From JAHQVI01 sp963727575 (GTDB taxonomy: Bacteria > Pseudomonadota > Alphaproteobacteria > Rhizobiales > Rhodomicrobiaceae): 64,000 nt of DNA. The stretch is from positions 32,459 through 96,458 of the forward strand of contig CAVSIA010000002.1 of assembly GCA_963727575.1 (NCBI GenBank), read 5' to 3'. The notes beneath the pieces were generated by a model that was given only the letters and a program-made list of their open reading frames with translations, was not told where the DNA came from and did no database searches. The first letter of the stretch is position 1, and the number at the start of each line of letters is the position of its first letter. Below are positions 11,142-19,217 of the stretch, one piece after another. A program made the position numbers and the translations under genes.

Positions 11142-11406
11142 TCGGGATAACTCCGAACTTCCATGCTTAGTAAGAGAATGGGGGAGGCTCGCTTTCGGTT
11201 TCAGCGCAGCCAAAAATGGAGGGCATTTCGAAGCGCCGTCTTCCGTTCCGGGAATGGCGCCGAGCGGAGCAAAGCCGCTGGCGTCTCAAGTCTGATACGG
11301 ACTGAAGGAGATCAGGTCTTTCGGCCAGATGAAGGTTACGATTCGAACTATAGCAAACAATTATACGCGGCGGAAGCTTGATATTATCAACTTTCCGACG
11401 ACTGGC

Positions 11407-11844
11407 CTAGAATGGTTTTACCACGACCAAAACCACAATCAAAATCAACAATATGGTCGGGATTTCATTGACGATGCGGTAGAAGCGCGCACTGCGCTGA
11501 TTGCGGTCGGCTTCGAAATTCTTCCGCCATCTGGCGAGGAATATATGGAAGATCGTGAGTAAAACCACAAGAGTGAGTTTGGCGTGCAGCCAGCCGGCCG
11601 AGCTGAGATCGATCACGTTGAAGCCGAAAATCAGGATCAGGCCGAACAGCCAGGTTGCGATCATCGCCGGGTTGGTGATGGCGCGGAGAAGCCGGCGCTC
11701 CATGACCTTGAAGGTTTCCGAGGCTGGCGAGCCCGGTTCGGCATCGGCGTGGTAGACGTAAAGGCGCGGCAGATAGAACATTCCGGCCATCCACGCGACC
11801 ATCGCGATGATGTGAAAGGCCTTGATGTAAAGATACCAATCCAC
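11407..11844 (-). CDS. hemJ: Protoporphyrinogen oxidase HemJ
   Basis: Membrane enzyme of late heme synthesis, oxidising protoporphyrinogen IX. 145 residues with four membrane segments. The N-terminus WYLYIKAFHIIAMVAWMAG has the conserved His and Trp, and YLPRLYVYH and LHAKLTLVVLLTIFH carry the other conserved His/Lys positions. It lies 20 bp downstream of hemE on the same strand, so both are presumably one heme operon adjoining the origin. Confidence 0.93.
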   Translation of the reverse strand: MDWYLYIKAFHIIAMVAWMAGMFYLPRLYVYHADAEPGSPASETFKVMERRLLRAITNPAMIATWLFGLILIFGFNVIDLSSAGWLHAKLTLVVLLTIFHIFLARWRKNFEADRNQRSARFYRIVNEIPTILLILIVVLVVVKPF

Positions 11845-11864
11845 GCCGAACCTCGCTGAAAGCG

Positions 11865-12911
11865 TCAGCCCCGAACCCGCGCGATCAGACGCTCGACGTT
11901 TTCAATCGGCGTCGTCTGCAGGATGCCATGTCCGAGATTGAAGATATGCGGAACCCCTCGAAGAGCGCCGATGATGTCGTCGATTCGGGATTCGAGCAAG
12001 GGCCCTCCGGACACAAGCAGCAGCGGATCGAGATTGCCCTGGACGGCGGCGTGTTCGCCGAGGCCGCGCATTTGGGCGAGCGGCATGGTCGTATCGCAGC
12101 CGAGCCCGTCGACGCCGGTCTCCGCGAGGAAGGCTTCCGAGAGCGGCCCGGCGCCCCGCGGAAATCCGATCACGGGGACGCCGTGATGAAGCACCTTGAT
12201 TTTATTGATCATTCTGGCATTCGGCCCGATCACCCAGCGGCGGAATTCATCGTCCGGCAAGACGCCGGCCCAGCTGTCGAAAATCTGCACGGCCTGGGCG
12301 CCGGCAGCGATCTGGCCGCTGAGATAATCGACCGAAACGTCGGCGATGAGGTCCAGAAGGCGGGCGAAATTCTCCGGATCGCGATAGGCGGCGATCCGCG
12401 CCGGAGCCTGATCGGGGGTGCCGTGCCCGGCGATCATGTAGGTCGCCACCGTCCAGGGCGCGCCGCAAAAGCCGATCAGCGCCTTCTCGGCGCCGAGCCC
12501 GGCGCGAACGCGCTCGACGGTTTCACAGATTGTGGCGAATTTCCCGGCAGCGCCGTCAGGCTTCAGCACATCCAGAAGCGCCTTGGGCTCCATCGCCTCC
12601 AGGCGCGGCCCAACCCCTTCTTCGAACTCGACTTTTTGGCCCAGAGCGTCCGGCACGATCAGGATATCTGCAAACAGAATTGCAGCGTCGAAATCAAACC
12701 GGCGGATCGGTTGCAGGGTGATTTCCGCAGCCCAGTCGGGCCGGTAGCACAGGTCCAGAAACCCGGCTGCCTTGGCCCGCAGGGCCCGGTATTCCGGCAG
12801 GTAGCGTCCGGCCTGCCGCATGAGCCAGATTGGCGGGATCTCGAAAGCCCGGCCTTTGAGAACCTCGATCAGCTTCGGCGTGGATGGGATCGTCGACGGA
12901 TCGGCGGGCAT
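11865..12911 (-). CDS. hemE: Uroporphyrinogen decarboxylase
   Basis: Converts uroporphyrinogen III to coproporphyrinogen III. 348 residues, normal length. The N-terminal signature PPIWLMRQAGRYLPEYRALR contains the catalytic arginines, and FADILIVPDALGQKVEFEEG has the conserved Asp. QIFDSWAGVLPDDEFRRW and the C-terminal FNLGHGILQTTPIENV are also typical. The ATG at 12911 opens directly onto the probable replication origin. Confidence 0.96.
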   Translation of the reverse strand: MPADPSTIPSTPKLIEVLKGRAFEIPPIWLMRQAGRYLPEYRALRAKAAGFLDLCYRPDWAAEITLQPIRRFDFDAAILFADILIVPDALGQKVEFEEGVGPRLEAMEPKALLDVLKPDGAAGKFATICETVERVRAGLGAEKALIGFCGAPWTVATYMIAGHGTPDQAPARIAAYRDPENFARLLDLIADVSVDYLSGQIAAGAQAVQIFDSWAGVLPDDEFRRWVIGPNARMINKIKVLHHGVPVIGFPRGAGPLSEAFLAETGVDGLGCDTTMPLAQMRGLGEHAAVQGNLDPLLLVSGGPLLESRIDDIIGALRGVPHIFNLGHGILQTTPIENVERLIARVRG

Positions 12912-12944
12912 CGTTTCCCTTTTCTAAAAAGCAGGTTCTTATTC

Positions 12945-12959
12945 TTAAGGTTTGTTTTA
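12945..12959 (+). promoter_or_regulatory. Candidate CtrA box
   Basis: TTAAGGTTTGTTTTA matches the alphaproteobacterial CtrA consensus TTAA-N7-TTAA with one mismatch in the second half-site. It lies in the AT-rich part of the probable origin, where CtrA represses initiation in Caulobacter. A single imperfect site is weak evidence. Confidence 0.35.
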
Positions 12960-12990
12960 TCTAGGACGGTGAATTGCGGATATTGCGAAT

Positions 12991-13025
12991 TTATCCACGC
13001 GTTGTCGACAGGCATCCGTGGATAA
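12991..13025. promoter_or_regulatory. Inverted pair of DnaA boxes
   Basis: TTATCCACG at 12991-12999 and its reverse complement CGTGGATAA at 13017-13025, separated by 17 bp. Each differs from the consensus DnaA box TTATCCACA only in the last base. Identical boxes in opposite orientation in the hemE-ppsR gap are the strongest internal evidence for an origin. Confidence 0.75.
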
Positions 13026-13310
13026 GTCGAGGCGGGAGAGGCGGCGCGGCGACCATCTGCCGAACCGGCGAGATCGGGAGGCGGAAATCTCGTTGGCCGC
13101 CAAATGTCTAAGGCGACGAACATGATTGCATATCACAATGAAAACCAGGGCCGGCCGCTGTGATATAATCCTGCACTTCGCCTCGGCGTTTTGCATTGTA
13201 TACGATTTCCCTTCGGCCTGGCCGAACAAAGCTTATTTGTGGGTTCTTTTTGCATTGGCGTTAGGGACTCAGGTGCGGATTTTTCCATAAGACATGGGGC
13301 GGTCGAAAAG

Positions 13311-14159
13311 GTGACAACTTATCAACAGAGCGCCAAAGAGGTTCCGAAGTTCTTCCATCTGCATATGGTGTCGGACGCCTCCGGCGAGACACTATCTGCG
13401 ATCGCCAAGGCCGCCGCCGTTCAATATTCCAGCATCCGCGCCATCAAGCATTCGCACCCCTTTGTCCGCAATCGCCGCCAGCTCGACCGCGTCCTGCAAC
13501 GCATCGAGGCGACGCCGGGCATCGTGCTCTACACCATCGTCGATCGCGAGCTCGGCAGCTATTTCGAGCAGCGCTGCGAGGCGTTCAACGTGCCGTGCGT
13601 CGCCGTTCTCAACCCTCTGCTGAAGGTGTTCGAGACCTATCTAGGCACCCCCTCGACCCCGGTCGTCGGCGGCCAGCACGTCCTCAATACCGACTATTTC
13701 CAGCGCATCGAGGCGATGAACTTCACCCTCGCCCATGACGACGGTCAGCGGACGGAGGAGCTCGACGACGCCGATATCGTGCTCATCGGCGCGAGCCGCA
13801 CGTCGAAAACGCCGACCAGCCTTTATCTGGCCAATCGCGGGTTCAAGACCGCGAATGTCTCGCTGGTGCCGGATATTCCGCCGCCGCCATCGCTGGAAAA
13901 ACTTCGCCGGCCGCTCGTGGTCGGGCTCGTCGCCAGCCCGCAGCGGATTGCCGAAATTCGCCGGCACCGCCTGCTCGGCATGAAGGACCCGTCCAACCGG
14001 GATTACATCGACACCGAAATGATCAGCAAGGAGATTGCCTTTACCCGCCGGCTTTGCGGGCGTCACCACTGGTCGATCGTCGATGTCACCAGGCGCTCCA
14101 TCGAGGAGACGGCCGCCGCGATAACCAAGCTGCACGAGGAGCGCGTGGCCGGTGCCTGA
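13311..14159 (+). CDS. ppsR: Pyruvate, water/phosphate dikinase regulatory protein (DUF299)
   Basis: Bifunctional kinase/pyrophosphorylase of the DUF299 family, which switches PEP synthase or pyruvate phosphate dikinase on and off. Motifs seen: FFHLHMVSDASGETLSAIAKA at the start, ADIVLIGASRTSKTPTSLYL (P-loop-like nucleotide site), and MKDPSNRDYIDTEMISKEIAF with the C-terminal RSIEETAAAI. The frame is open upstream to 13191. I prefer the GTG at 13311 (VTTYQQSAKEVPKFFHLH), giving 282 residues, close to the family length, and it keeps the origin region non-coding. The end overlaps maf. Confidence 0.9.
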   Translation: MTTYQQSAKEVPKFFHLHMVSDASGETLSAIAKAAAVQYSSIRAIKHSHPFVRNRRQLDRVLQRIEATPGIVLYTIVDRELGSYFEQRCEAFNVPCVAVLNPLLKVFETYLGTPSTPVVGGQHVLNTDYFQRIEAMNFTLAHDDGQRTEELDDADIVLIGASRTSKTPTSLYLANRGFKTANVSLVPDIPPPPSLEKLRRPLVVGLVASPQRIAEIRRHRLLGMKDPSNRDYIDTEMISKEIAFTRRLCGRHHWSIVDVTRRSIEETAAAITKLHEERVAGA

Positions 14160-14775
14160 CGGCGGCGGGAAAAAGCGGCCGCTGATCCTGGCGTCCGGCA
14201 GCGCGGGGCGGGCGGCGGTTCTGAGCGCCGCGGGGATCGATTTCATCCGGCAGCCCGCCGATATCGACGAACGCGCGCTGGAAGCCGAATTCACCCGCGA
14301 GAACGGACAGGCGGATCCGGGCGCGGTTGCGCTCATGCTCGCTGAGGCAAAAGCGAAACACGTCAGCCTCGCTGCGCCGGACGCGCTGGTGATCGGGGCG
14401 GATCAGGTGATGGAATGCGGCGGCGTTCTCTACCAGAAGCCGCCCACGCAAGCCGCCGCTCGCGAGCAACTCCTGGACCTGCGCGGCAGGACGCATACGC
14501 TGAACGCCGGCATCTGCGTCGCCCGCGGCGGCACGGTCGAATGGCGGCATCTTGGCCGCGCAAGCCTCACCATGCGTGACTTTTCGGAGGCATTTGTCGA
14601 CGCCTATTGCCAGGCGGAAGGCGACGCACTGACGCAATCCGTCGGCGCCTATCGGATCGAGGGCCTCGGAATCCAGCTTTTCTCGGCGATCGAGGGCGAT
14701 CATTTCACGATTATCGGATTGCCGCTGATACCGCTTCTCGGCTATCTCCGCGATGACGGTTGGCTGACCGGGTAA
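14152..14775 (+). CDS. maf: Maf-family nucleotide pyrophosphatase
   Basis: Hydrolyses non-canonical or excess nucleoside triphosphates to monophosphates. The N-terminus LILASGSAGRAAVLSAAGI is the Maf signature; VIGADQVMECGGVLYQKP and RGRTHTLNAGICVARGG follow as expected. VGAYRIEGLGIQLFSAIEGD and IIGLPLIPLLGYLRD close the domain. It starts at a GTG overlapping the ppsR stop by 8 bp, indicating translational coupling. Substrate preference cannot be read from the sequence. Confidence 0.9.
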   Translation: MPDGGGKKRPLILASGSAGRAAVLSAAGIDFIRQPADIDERALEAEFTRENGQADPGAVALMLAEAKAKHVSLAAPDALVIGADQVMECGGVLYQKPPTQAAAREQLLDLRGRTHTLNAGICVARGGTVEWRHLGRASLTMRDFSEAFVDAYCQAEGDALTQSVGAYRIEGLGIQLFSAIEGDHFTIIGLPLIPLLGYLRDDGWLTG

Positions 14776-14804
14776 GACGGGTCCGAGGAACGGGAGACGA
14801 GGCG

Positions 14805-15635
14805 ATGAAGCGTGCAGGCGTTGTCGGATGGCCGGTTGCACATTCCCGTTCGCCGCTCATTCACGGTTATTGGCTTCAGCAATACGGCATCGCCGGCGAA
14901 TATGTGAAGATCGCCGTCGAAGCCGGTCATGCGGAGGCATTCTTCCGTGATCTGCGCCACAAAGACCTCGTCGGCTGCAACGTCACTGTCCCGCATAAGC
15001 AGGCAGCGTTCCGCGCCGCCGACCGGCCGGACGAGGCAGCCAAAAGCGTGAAGGCGGCGAATACGCTTTGGCTGGATGACGGCGTGCTCTGCGCCTCCAA
15101 CACGGATATCTATGGCTTCCTGCAGAATCTCGACGACCAGGCGCCGGGCTGGGATCACATCGGTCTGGCTGCTGCCGTGCTCGGATCGGGAGGCGCCGCG
15201 CGGGGCATTATCCGCGGTCTCCTCGATCGCGGCGTGCCGCATATTCGCCTTGCCAACCGGACGCGGGAGCGGGCCGAAACACTGGCGGCGGAGTTCAGCC
15301 AATCGGTCACCGTGTTCGCCTGGGAGAGCCGCGCAAACATGTTGATAGACTGTGGATTACTTGTGAATACGACCACACTCGGAATGGCCGGGTATGAGCC
15401 GCTTAGCATTGATTTGACTAATTTTTCTATGCCCGGGGTGGTCTGCGACATCGTTTATACACCGCTGGAAACGGACCTGTTGCGGCGGGCGCGCCAGGCG
15501 GGCTTTCACACCGCCGACGGATTGGGCATGCTGTTGCATCAGGCGGTGCCCGGCTTCGAGAAGTGGTTCGGTGTCCGCCCCGAGGTTACGGCGGAGCTGC
15601 GCGCGCTCATCGTGGCGGATCTGGAAAAGAACTAG
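14805..15635 (+). CDS. aroE: Shikimate dehydrogenase
   Basis: NADPH-dependent reduction of 3-dehydroshikimate in aromatic amino acid synthesis. The substrate-binding start is GVVGWPVAHSRSPLIHGYW; GCNVTVPHKQA contains the catalytic Lys, and ASNTDIYGF has the conserved Asn-Thr-Asp. The NADP motif is AAVLGSGGAARGIIRGLL, with the arginine clamp LANRTRERAE, and DGLGMLLHQAVPGFEKW is near the end. The ATG at 14805 has GGGAGACGAGG just upstream. The longer frame from 14760 adds only non-family residues. It sits between maf and coaE, all on the plus strand. Confidence 0.95.
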   Translation: MKRAGVVGWPVAHSRSPLIHGYWLQQYGIAGEYVKIAVEAGHAEAFFRDLRHKDLVGCNVTVPHKQAAFRAADRPDEAAKSVKAANTLWLDDGVLCASNTDIYGFLQNLDDQAPGWDHIGLAAAVLGSGGAARGIIRGLLDRGVPHIRLANRTRERAETLAAEFSQSVTVFAWESRANMLIDCGLLVNTTTLGMAGYEPLSIDLTNFSMPGVVCDIVYTPLETDLLRRARQAGFHTADGLGMLLHQAVPGFEKWFGVRPEVTAELRALIVADLEKN

Positions 15636-15642
15636 GAGAGCC

Positions 15643-16275
15643 ATGCTCATCATCGGACTGACCGGCTCGATCGGGATGGGCAAGACGACGGTCGCCGGGC
15701 ACATGGCCGCGCGGGGCGTGCCGGTGCTGGACTCCGATGCCACGGTACACCGGCTCTATGAAGGCGACGCGGTTCCGCATATCGAAGCCGCGTTTCCGGG
15801 GACGACCGCCGACGGCCAGGTCGACCGCGCAAGGCTCGCCGCCGCACTGATGCAGGCGCCGGGCAGCTTCGCCAAACTGGAAGCGCTGGTCCACCCGCTG
15901 GTGCGCAATGCGCAATGGGACTTCCTGCGCGATCGGCAGCGGGCGGGCGCCGGCATGTGCGTCCTCGACATTCCGCTGCTGTTCGAGACCGGGGGCGATG
16001 CGATGGTCGATGCCACGGTGGTCGTCAGCGCGCCGGCCAACATCCAGTCCGCCCGCGTCCTTGCCCGCACCGGCATGACCCCGGAAAAGCTCGCCGCCAT
16101 TCAGGCCCGCCAGCTTCCCGACGCTGAGAAGCGCGCGCGTGCCGACTACGTCATCGACACCGGCGTAACCTTGGACGAAACGAAGGCCGAGGTCGATAAA
16201 CTGCTCGAATCGTTGAAGAGTCGCTCCGGGGACAAATTCGAACTCTGGCGGCGGCGCCACGAAGCCGGCGCCTGA
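15643..16275 (+). CDS. coaE: Dephospho-CoA kinase
   Basis: Last step of coenzyme A synthesis. The P-loop is MLIIGLTGSIGMGKTTVAGH; the substrate Asp follows in VLDSDATVHRLY. HPLVRNAQWDF and LDIPLLFETGGD are the other family blocks, and ARQLPDAEKRARADYVIDTG is the C-terminal motif. The start at 15643 follows AGGAGAG and lies 7 bp after the aroE stop. 210 residues. Confidence 0.95.
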   Translation: MLIIGLTGSIGMGKTTVAGHMAARGVPVLDSDATVHRLYEGDAVPHIEAAFPGTTADGQVDRARLAAALMQAPGSFAKLEALVHPLVRNAQWDFLRDRQRAGAGMCVLDIPLLFETGGDAMVDATVVVSAPANIQSARVLARTGMTPEKLAAIQARQLPDAEKRARADYVIDTGVTLDETKAEVDKLLESLKSRSGDKFELWRRRHEAGA

Positions 16276-16298
16276 GGCGGTCAGGCGGAGGGCGAACG

Positions 16299-16988
16299 AT
16301 GCGCGAATTCGTAATGGACACCGAAACCACGGGCTTCGAACCGGCGACGGGCGACCGGCTGGTCGAAATCGCTTGCGTGGAGCTGGCCAACTTCATTCCG
16401 ACCGGCCGCGTCTATCATCAATATATCAATCCGCAGCGCGACATGCCGGACGACGCCTTCCGCGTCCATGGGCTGTCGAGCACATTTCTCAGCGACAAGC
16501 CGCTCTTCGCCGATGTCGTCCAGGATTTCCTCGAATTCCTCGACGGTGGAAGGATGATCTTCCACAATGCCAGCTTCGATATGAAGTTCATCAACGCCGA
16601 GCTGCAGCTGGTCGGTTTGCCGATCGTTCCGCCGGACCGCGTGCTCGACACGCTGGCGCTTGCGCGCCGCAAGCATCCCGCCGGCCCGAACAGCCTTGAC
16701 GCGCTTTGCAAGCGCTACAGCATCGATAATTCCGCGCGGACCAAACACGGCGCGCTGCTCGACGCCGAACTCCTTGCCGAGGTTTATCTGCAGCTCACCG
16801 GCGGCAATCAGGCGGCGCTCGATCTGTCAGCCCGTCGCGGCGGGGCCGGCCGGAACCGGGGCGCGGAAAATGTTGTACTGTCCCGCTCCGGCCCGCTGCC
16901 GGTCAATCTCTGCGACGCCGAGCGCGACGCGCATCGGGCTTTCGTCGAGGAACTCGGCGAAAATGCGCTTTGGCGCCAATATCAGTAA
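16299..16988 (+). CDS. dnaQ: DNA polymerase III epsilon subunit (3'-5' exonuclease)
   Basis: Proofreading subunit of the replicative polymerase. DEDDh exonuclease residues are visible: ExoI FVMDTETTGFEPATGDRLVE (Asp and Glu), ExoII FHNASFDMKFINAEL, and ExoIII HGALLDAELLAEVYLQL with the catalytic His and Asp. 229 residues, with a short variable tail that would contact the alpha subunit. It lies 23 bp after coaE and is the last plus-strand gene before convergent secB. A replication gene close to the origin is consistent with the layout. Confidence 0.94.
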   Translation: MREFVMDTETTGFEPATGDRLVEIACVELANFIPTGRVYHQYINPQRDMPDDAFRVHGLSSTFLSDKPLFADVVQDFLEFLDGGRMIFHNASFDMKFINAELQLVGLPIVPPDRVLDTLALARRKHPAGPNSLDALCKRYSIDNSARTKHGALLDAELLAEVYLQLTGGNQAALDLSARRGGAGRNRGAENVVLSRSGPLPVNLCDAERDAHRAFVEELGENALWRQYQ

Positions 16989-17000
16989 GACCGGTCTTTA

Positions 17001-17495
17001 CTACTGAATGGCGGTTTCAGGCTGGCCCTGTTCCTGTGCCACGCGCTGACGGAACAGGGCGGCGAAATCGATCGGATCGAGCATCAGCGGCGGGAAGCCG
17101 CCTTCGCGGGTCAGATCGGCGACCAGACGGCGCGCGAACGGGAAGAGCAGCGCTGGGCATTCGATGAACAGCACCGGCTTGACCGCCTGCTGCGGCACGC
17201 CGCGCAGACGGAACACGCCCGCATAGACCAGTTCGAGATTATAGAGGTTGCCCTCGTCGTTCTTTGCCGCAGCCTCCAGCGTTACCGATACCTCGAAGGT
17301 CTCGTCGCCGACCGACTGGGCCTGAACGTTGAAATTCACCTGAAGCCCAGGATTGCTCCCGGGGCTGCGCAGACTTTCCGGCGCACGCGGATTTTCGAAG
17401 GACAGATCCTTGATGTACTGCCCCAACACGTTGATCTGGGGTTGGGGTGCTTCGCTGCCGGCAGCCTTCTCGGCGCCGTTCGTTTCTTCAGCCAT
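17001..17495 (-). CDS. secB: Protein-export chaperone SecB
   Basis: Cytosolic tetrameric chaperone that keeps preproteins unfolded for SecA. Family blocks: QINVLGQYIKDLSFENPRAP near the start, NLYNLELVYAGVFRLRGVPQ in the middle, and LFIECPALLFPFARRLVADL followed by GGFPPLMLDPIDFAALFRQR. 164 residues with an acidic, low-complexity N-terminus, as usual in alphaproteobacteria. It converges with dnaQ; the stops are about 12 bp apart. Confidence 0.96.
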   Translation of the reverse strand: MAEETNGAEKAAGSEAPQPQINVLGQYIKDLSFENPRAPESLRSPGSNPGLQVNFNVQAQSVGDETFEVSVTLEAAAKNDEGNLYNLELVYAGVFRLRGVPQQAVKPVLFIECPALLFPFARRLVADLTREGGFPPLMLDPIDFAALFRQRVAQEQGQPETAIQ

Positions 17496-17626
17496 CGTCC
17501 TGAACCTTTAATCGTGCGATCGTGAAGTGGGCCCGGCGCGAAAACGCCTCGGGGCCAATGAACTCGACCACGTCGCTACCATGCCCGATTGCGGCAGGCA
17601 ACACGCCGATCCGTTTCTTGCGCGCT

Positions 17627-18223
17627 TTATTGCTTCCGCCAGGGCGATCGCTTGCCGCCCGCGATGCCGGGGGGCGCCGCGTCGCCGTCATGCGGAGCGG
17701 CACCGTTTTTCGGGGGCTCGGGATCGATCGTTTCAAACTCGGCGTCGATGACGTCGTCCGACTTTTTGAAGCCCGCCCCGGCTTTCGTCGGTCCATCCGT
17801 CCGCGGGCCGGCTGGACCCGTGCCGGCGCCGGTGGCCCCACCAAAGGTGCGGATATTGACGCGGCCGTTCTTCAGCGCCTTGGAAAACACCCATTTGGCC
17901 AGGCCGCGACGCACCGGAGGGACGAAAAGCAGGAGGCCGATCGTGTCGGTGAACAGGCCCGGCGTGAGCAGCAGCAGCCCGGCGGTCAGGATGCCGATCC
18001 CGTCGATGACAGGCGTTACGGGCATTTGCCCTTTCTCGACCGCTTCGGAGAACCGGCTAAGTGTCGCAAAACCTTGCACCCGCATCAAAAAGCTGCCAGC
18101 AATAGCGGTCCCGATCGTGATCGCTATCGTCGGCAGCACGCCGATGACCTGCCCGGCTTCGATGAACAGAGCGATCTCGATGACCGGGACCGCGATAAAG
18201 ATCAGGAACAAAAAAATTTGCAT
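17627..18223 (-). CDS. fxsA: FxsA-family membrane protein
   Basis: 198 residues. The FxsA domain occupies the first 125: three or four membrane segments starting MQIFLFLIFIAVPVIEIALF, then IGTAIAGSFLMRVQGFATL and GLLLLTPGLFTDTIGLLLFV, the core signature. The tail is Gly/Pro-rich and acidic. FxsA in E. coli affects phage exclusion when overexpressed; its normal role is not known. It lies upstream of secB on the same strand with 131 bp between, and is often found beside secB and timA in this group. Confidence 0.88.
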   Translation of the reverse strand: MQIFLFLIFIAVPVIEIALFIEAGQVIGVLPTIAITIGTAIAGSFLMRVQGFATLSRFSEAVEKGQMPVTPVIDGIGILTAGLLLLTPGLFTDTIGLLLFVPPVRRGLAKWVFSKALKNGRVNIRTFGGATGAGTGPAGPRTDGPTKAGAGFKKSDDVIDAEFETIDPEPPKNGAAPHDGDAAPPGIAGGKRSPWRKQ

Positions 18224-18444
18224 TCCGTTAAGCCCTTCGGGGAGCGAGAGAATCGAAAGCTGACTTCAAGTGAGGCGTCTTGCCGGTTGGCTTAACCGTT
18301 TCGATCGCGTAATTTGCTATGTAGGATGCGTGGCTTTGTTCTCTAACGCCTTTCGAGCCTCTGTTGGTCGCTCGGGCCGGTTCTTATATGAGAGTAACGG
18401 CCTCCCGACGCTCACACATATGTTTTCTTAGAAGCTGCGGCAAG

Positions 18445-19158
18445 ATGAACGGCACAATCGACATTCTAACTTTAATCTTCTTGGTCCTGGCAATCGTGAT
18501 TTTTATTAAGCTCCGCAGCGTCCTGGGACGGCGGACCGGTCACGAACGGCCACGCTATGATCCCTATTCGACCCAGGATGCCAATGGCAAGCCCGTCCGC
18601 GACAATATCGTAACTCTGCCGCGAGGAGAACCGCCGCGCATGTCGGATGAACTCGATGAAGCGACGTTCGCCAAACGGCTGAAAGAGGTTGTGACCGAGG
18701 GCAGCGATGTCGCTCAGAAGCTCCAGGACGTCGCCAAGGCCGACCGTAGCTTCGATCCCAAGCATTTCATGGCCGGCGCCAAGGCCGCTTATGAAATGAT
18801 CGTCACGGCATTCGCCGAGGGCGACCGCAAGACGTTGAAACAGCTTCTCAGCCGCGAGGTGTTCGACAGCTTCGCCGCTGCGATTTCCGAGCGCGAGCGC
18901 AACGGCGAGACGGTCGACTTCAAGTTCGTCGGCATCTCCGCCTCGGAAATCCTCGACGCCGAGATGAACGGGAAGACCGCAAACCTTACGGTCAAATTCG
19001 TCAGCGATCTTATCACCGCCACGCGGAACCGTGCCGGCGAGGTGGTCGACGGCAACCCGACGCAGATCAGCGAAGTCACCGATATCTGGACCTTCGCCCG
19101 CGATCTCAGTACCCGCGATCCCAATTGGCGCCTCGTGGCAACGGGGGCCGACGCGTAG
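18445..19158 (+). CDS. timA: Tim44/TimA-family membrane-anchored protein
   Basis: 237 residues: one N-terminal membrane anchor (about residues 4-22, LTLIFLVLAIVIFIKLRSVLG), then a charged linker. A C-terminal Tim44-like domain follows (about 95-235, with FDPKHFMAGAKAAYEMIVTA and a final DIWTFARDLSTRDPNWRLVA). This is the alphaproteobacterial TimA relative of mitochondrial Tim44. Its role in bacteria is poorly known. The ATG at 18445 starts directly at the anchor. fxsA is divergent and mltA follows on the same strand, a conserved order. Confidence 0.87.
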   Translation: MNGTIDILTLIFLVLAIVIFIKLRSVLGRRTGHERPRYDPYSTQDANGKPVRDNIVTLPRGEPPRMSDELDEATFAKRLKEVVTEGSDVAQKLQDVAKADRSFDPKHFMAGAKAAYEMIVTAFAEGDRKTLKQLLSREVFDSFAAAISERERNGETVDFKFVGISASEILDAEMNGKTANLTVKFVSDLITATRNRAGEVVDGNPTQISEVTDIWTFARDLSTRDPNWRLVATGADA

Positions 19159-19217
19159 GGCGAGAGCCTTCGTTTCTGACGTGCATTCGGCGAATTGCGA
19201 GGCGGGGACGATCACGC

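Larger units (their letters stand above)
12912..13327. other. Probable chromosomal replication origin (oriC)
   Basis: About 400 non-coding bases between hemE and ppsR, the location of the chromosomal origin in Caulobacter and in several Hyphomicrobiales. An AT-rich stretch with runs of T lies next to hemE (about 12920-12965). Two identical 9-mers TTATCCACG in opposite orientation follow (12991-12999 and, on the minus strand, 13017-13025). A third near-match TTATCAACA sits at 13319-13327, just inside ppsR. A CtrA-like site (12945-12959) and a GANTC site (13266-13270) are present. Genes are transcribed away on both sides: minus from hemE leftward, plus from ppsR rightward. Boundaries are approximate. 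Confidence 0.8.

Noticed and set aside
13233..13242. Additional DnaA box at TTATTTGTGG
   Set aside because: It departs from the consensus in several core positions on either strand.
16983..17003. Inverted repeat GTAAGACCGGTCTTTAC between dnaQ and secB as a bidirectional terminator
   Set aside because: The symmetry is imperfect, the stem has no T run on either side, and it overlaps the dnaQ stop. Not enough to call.
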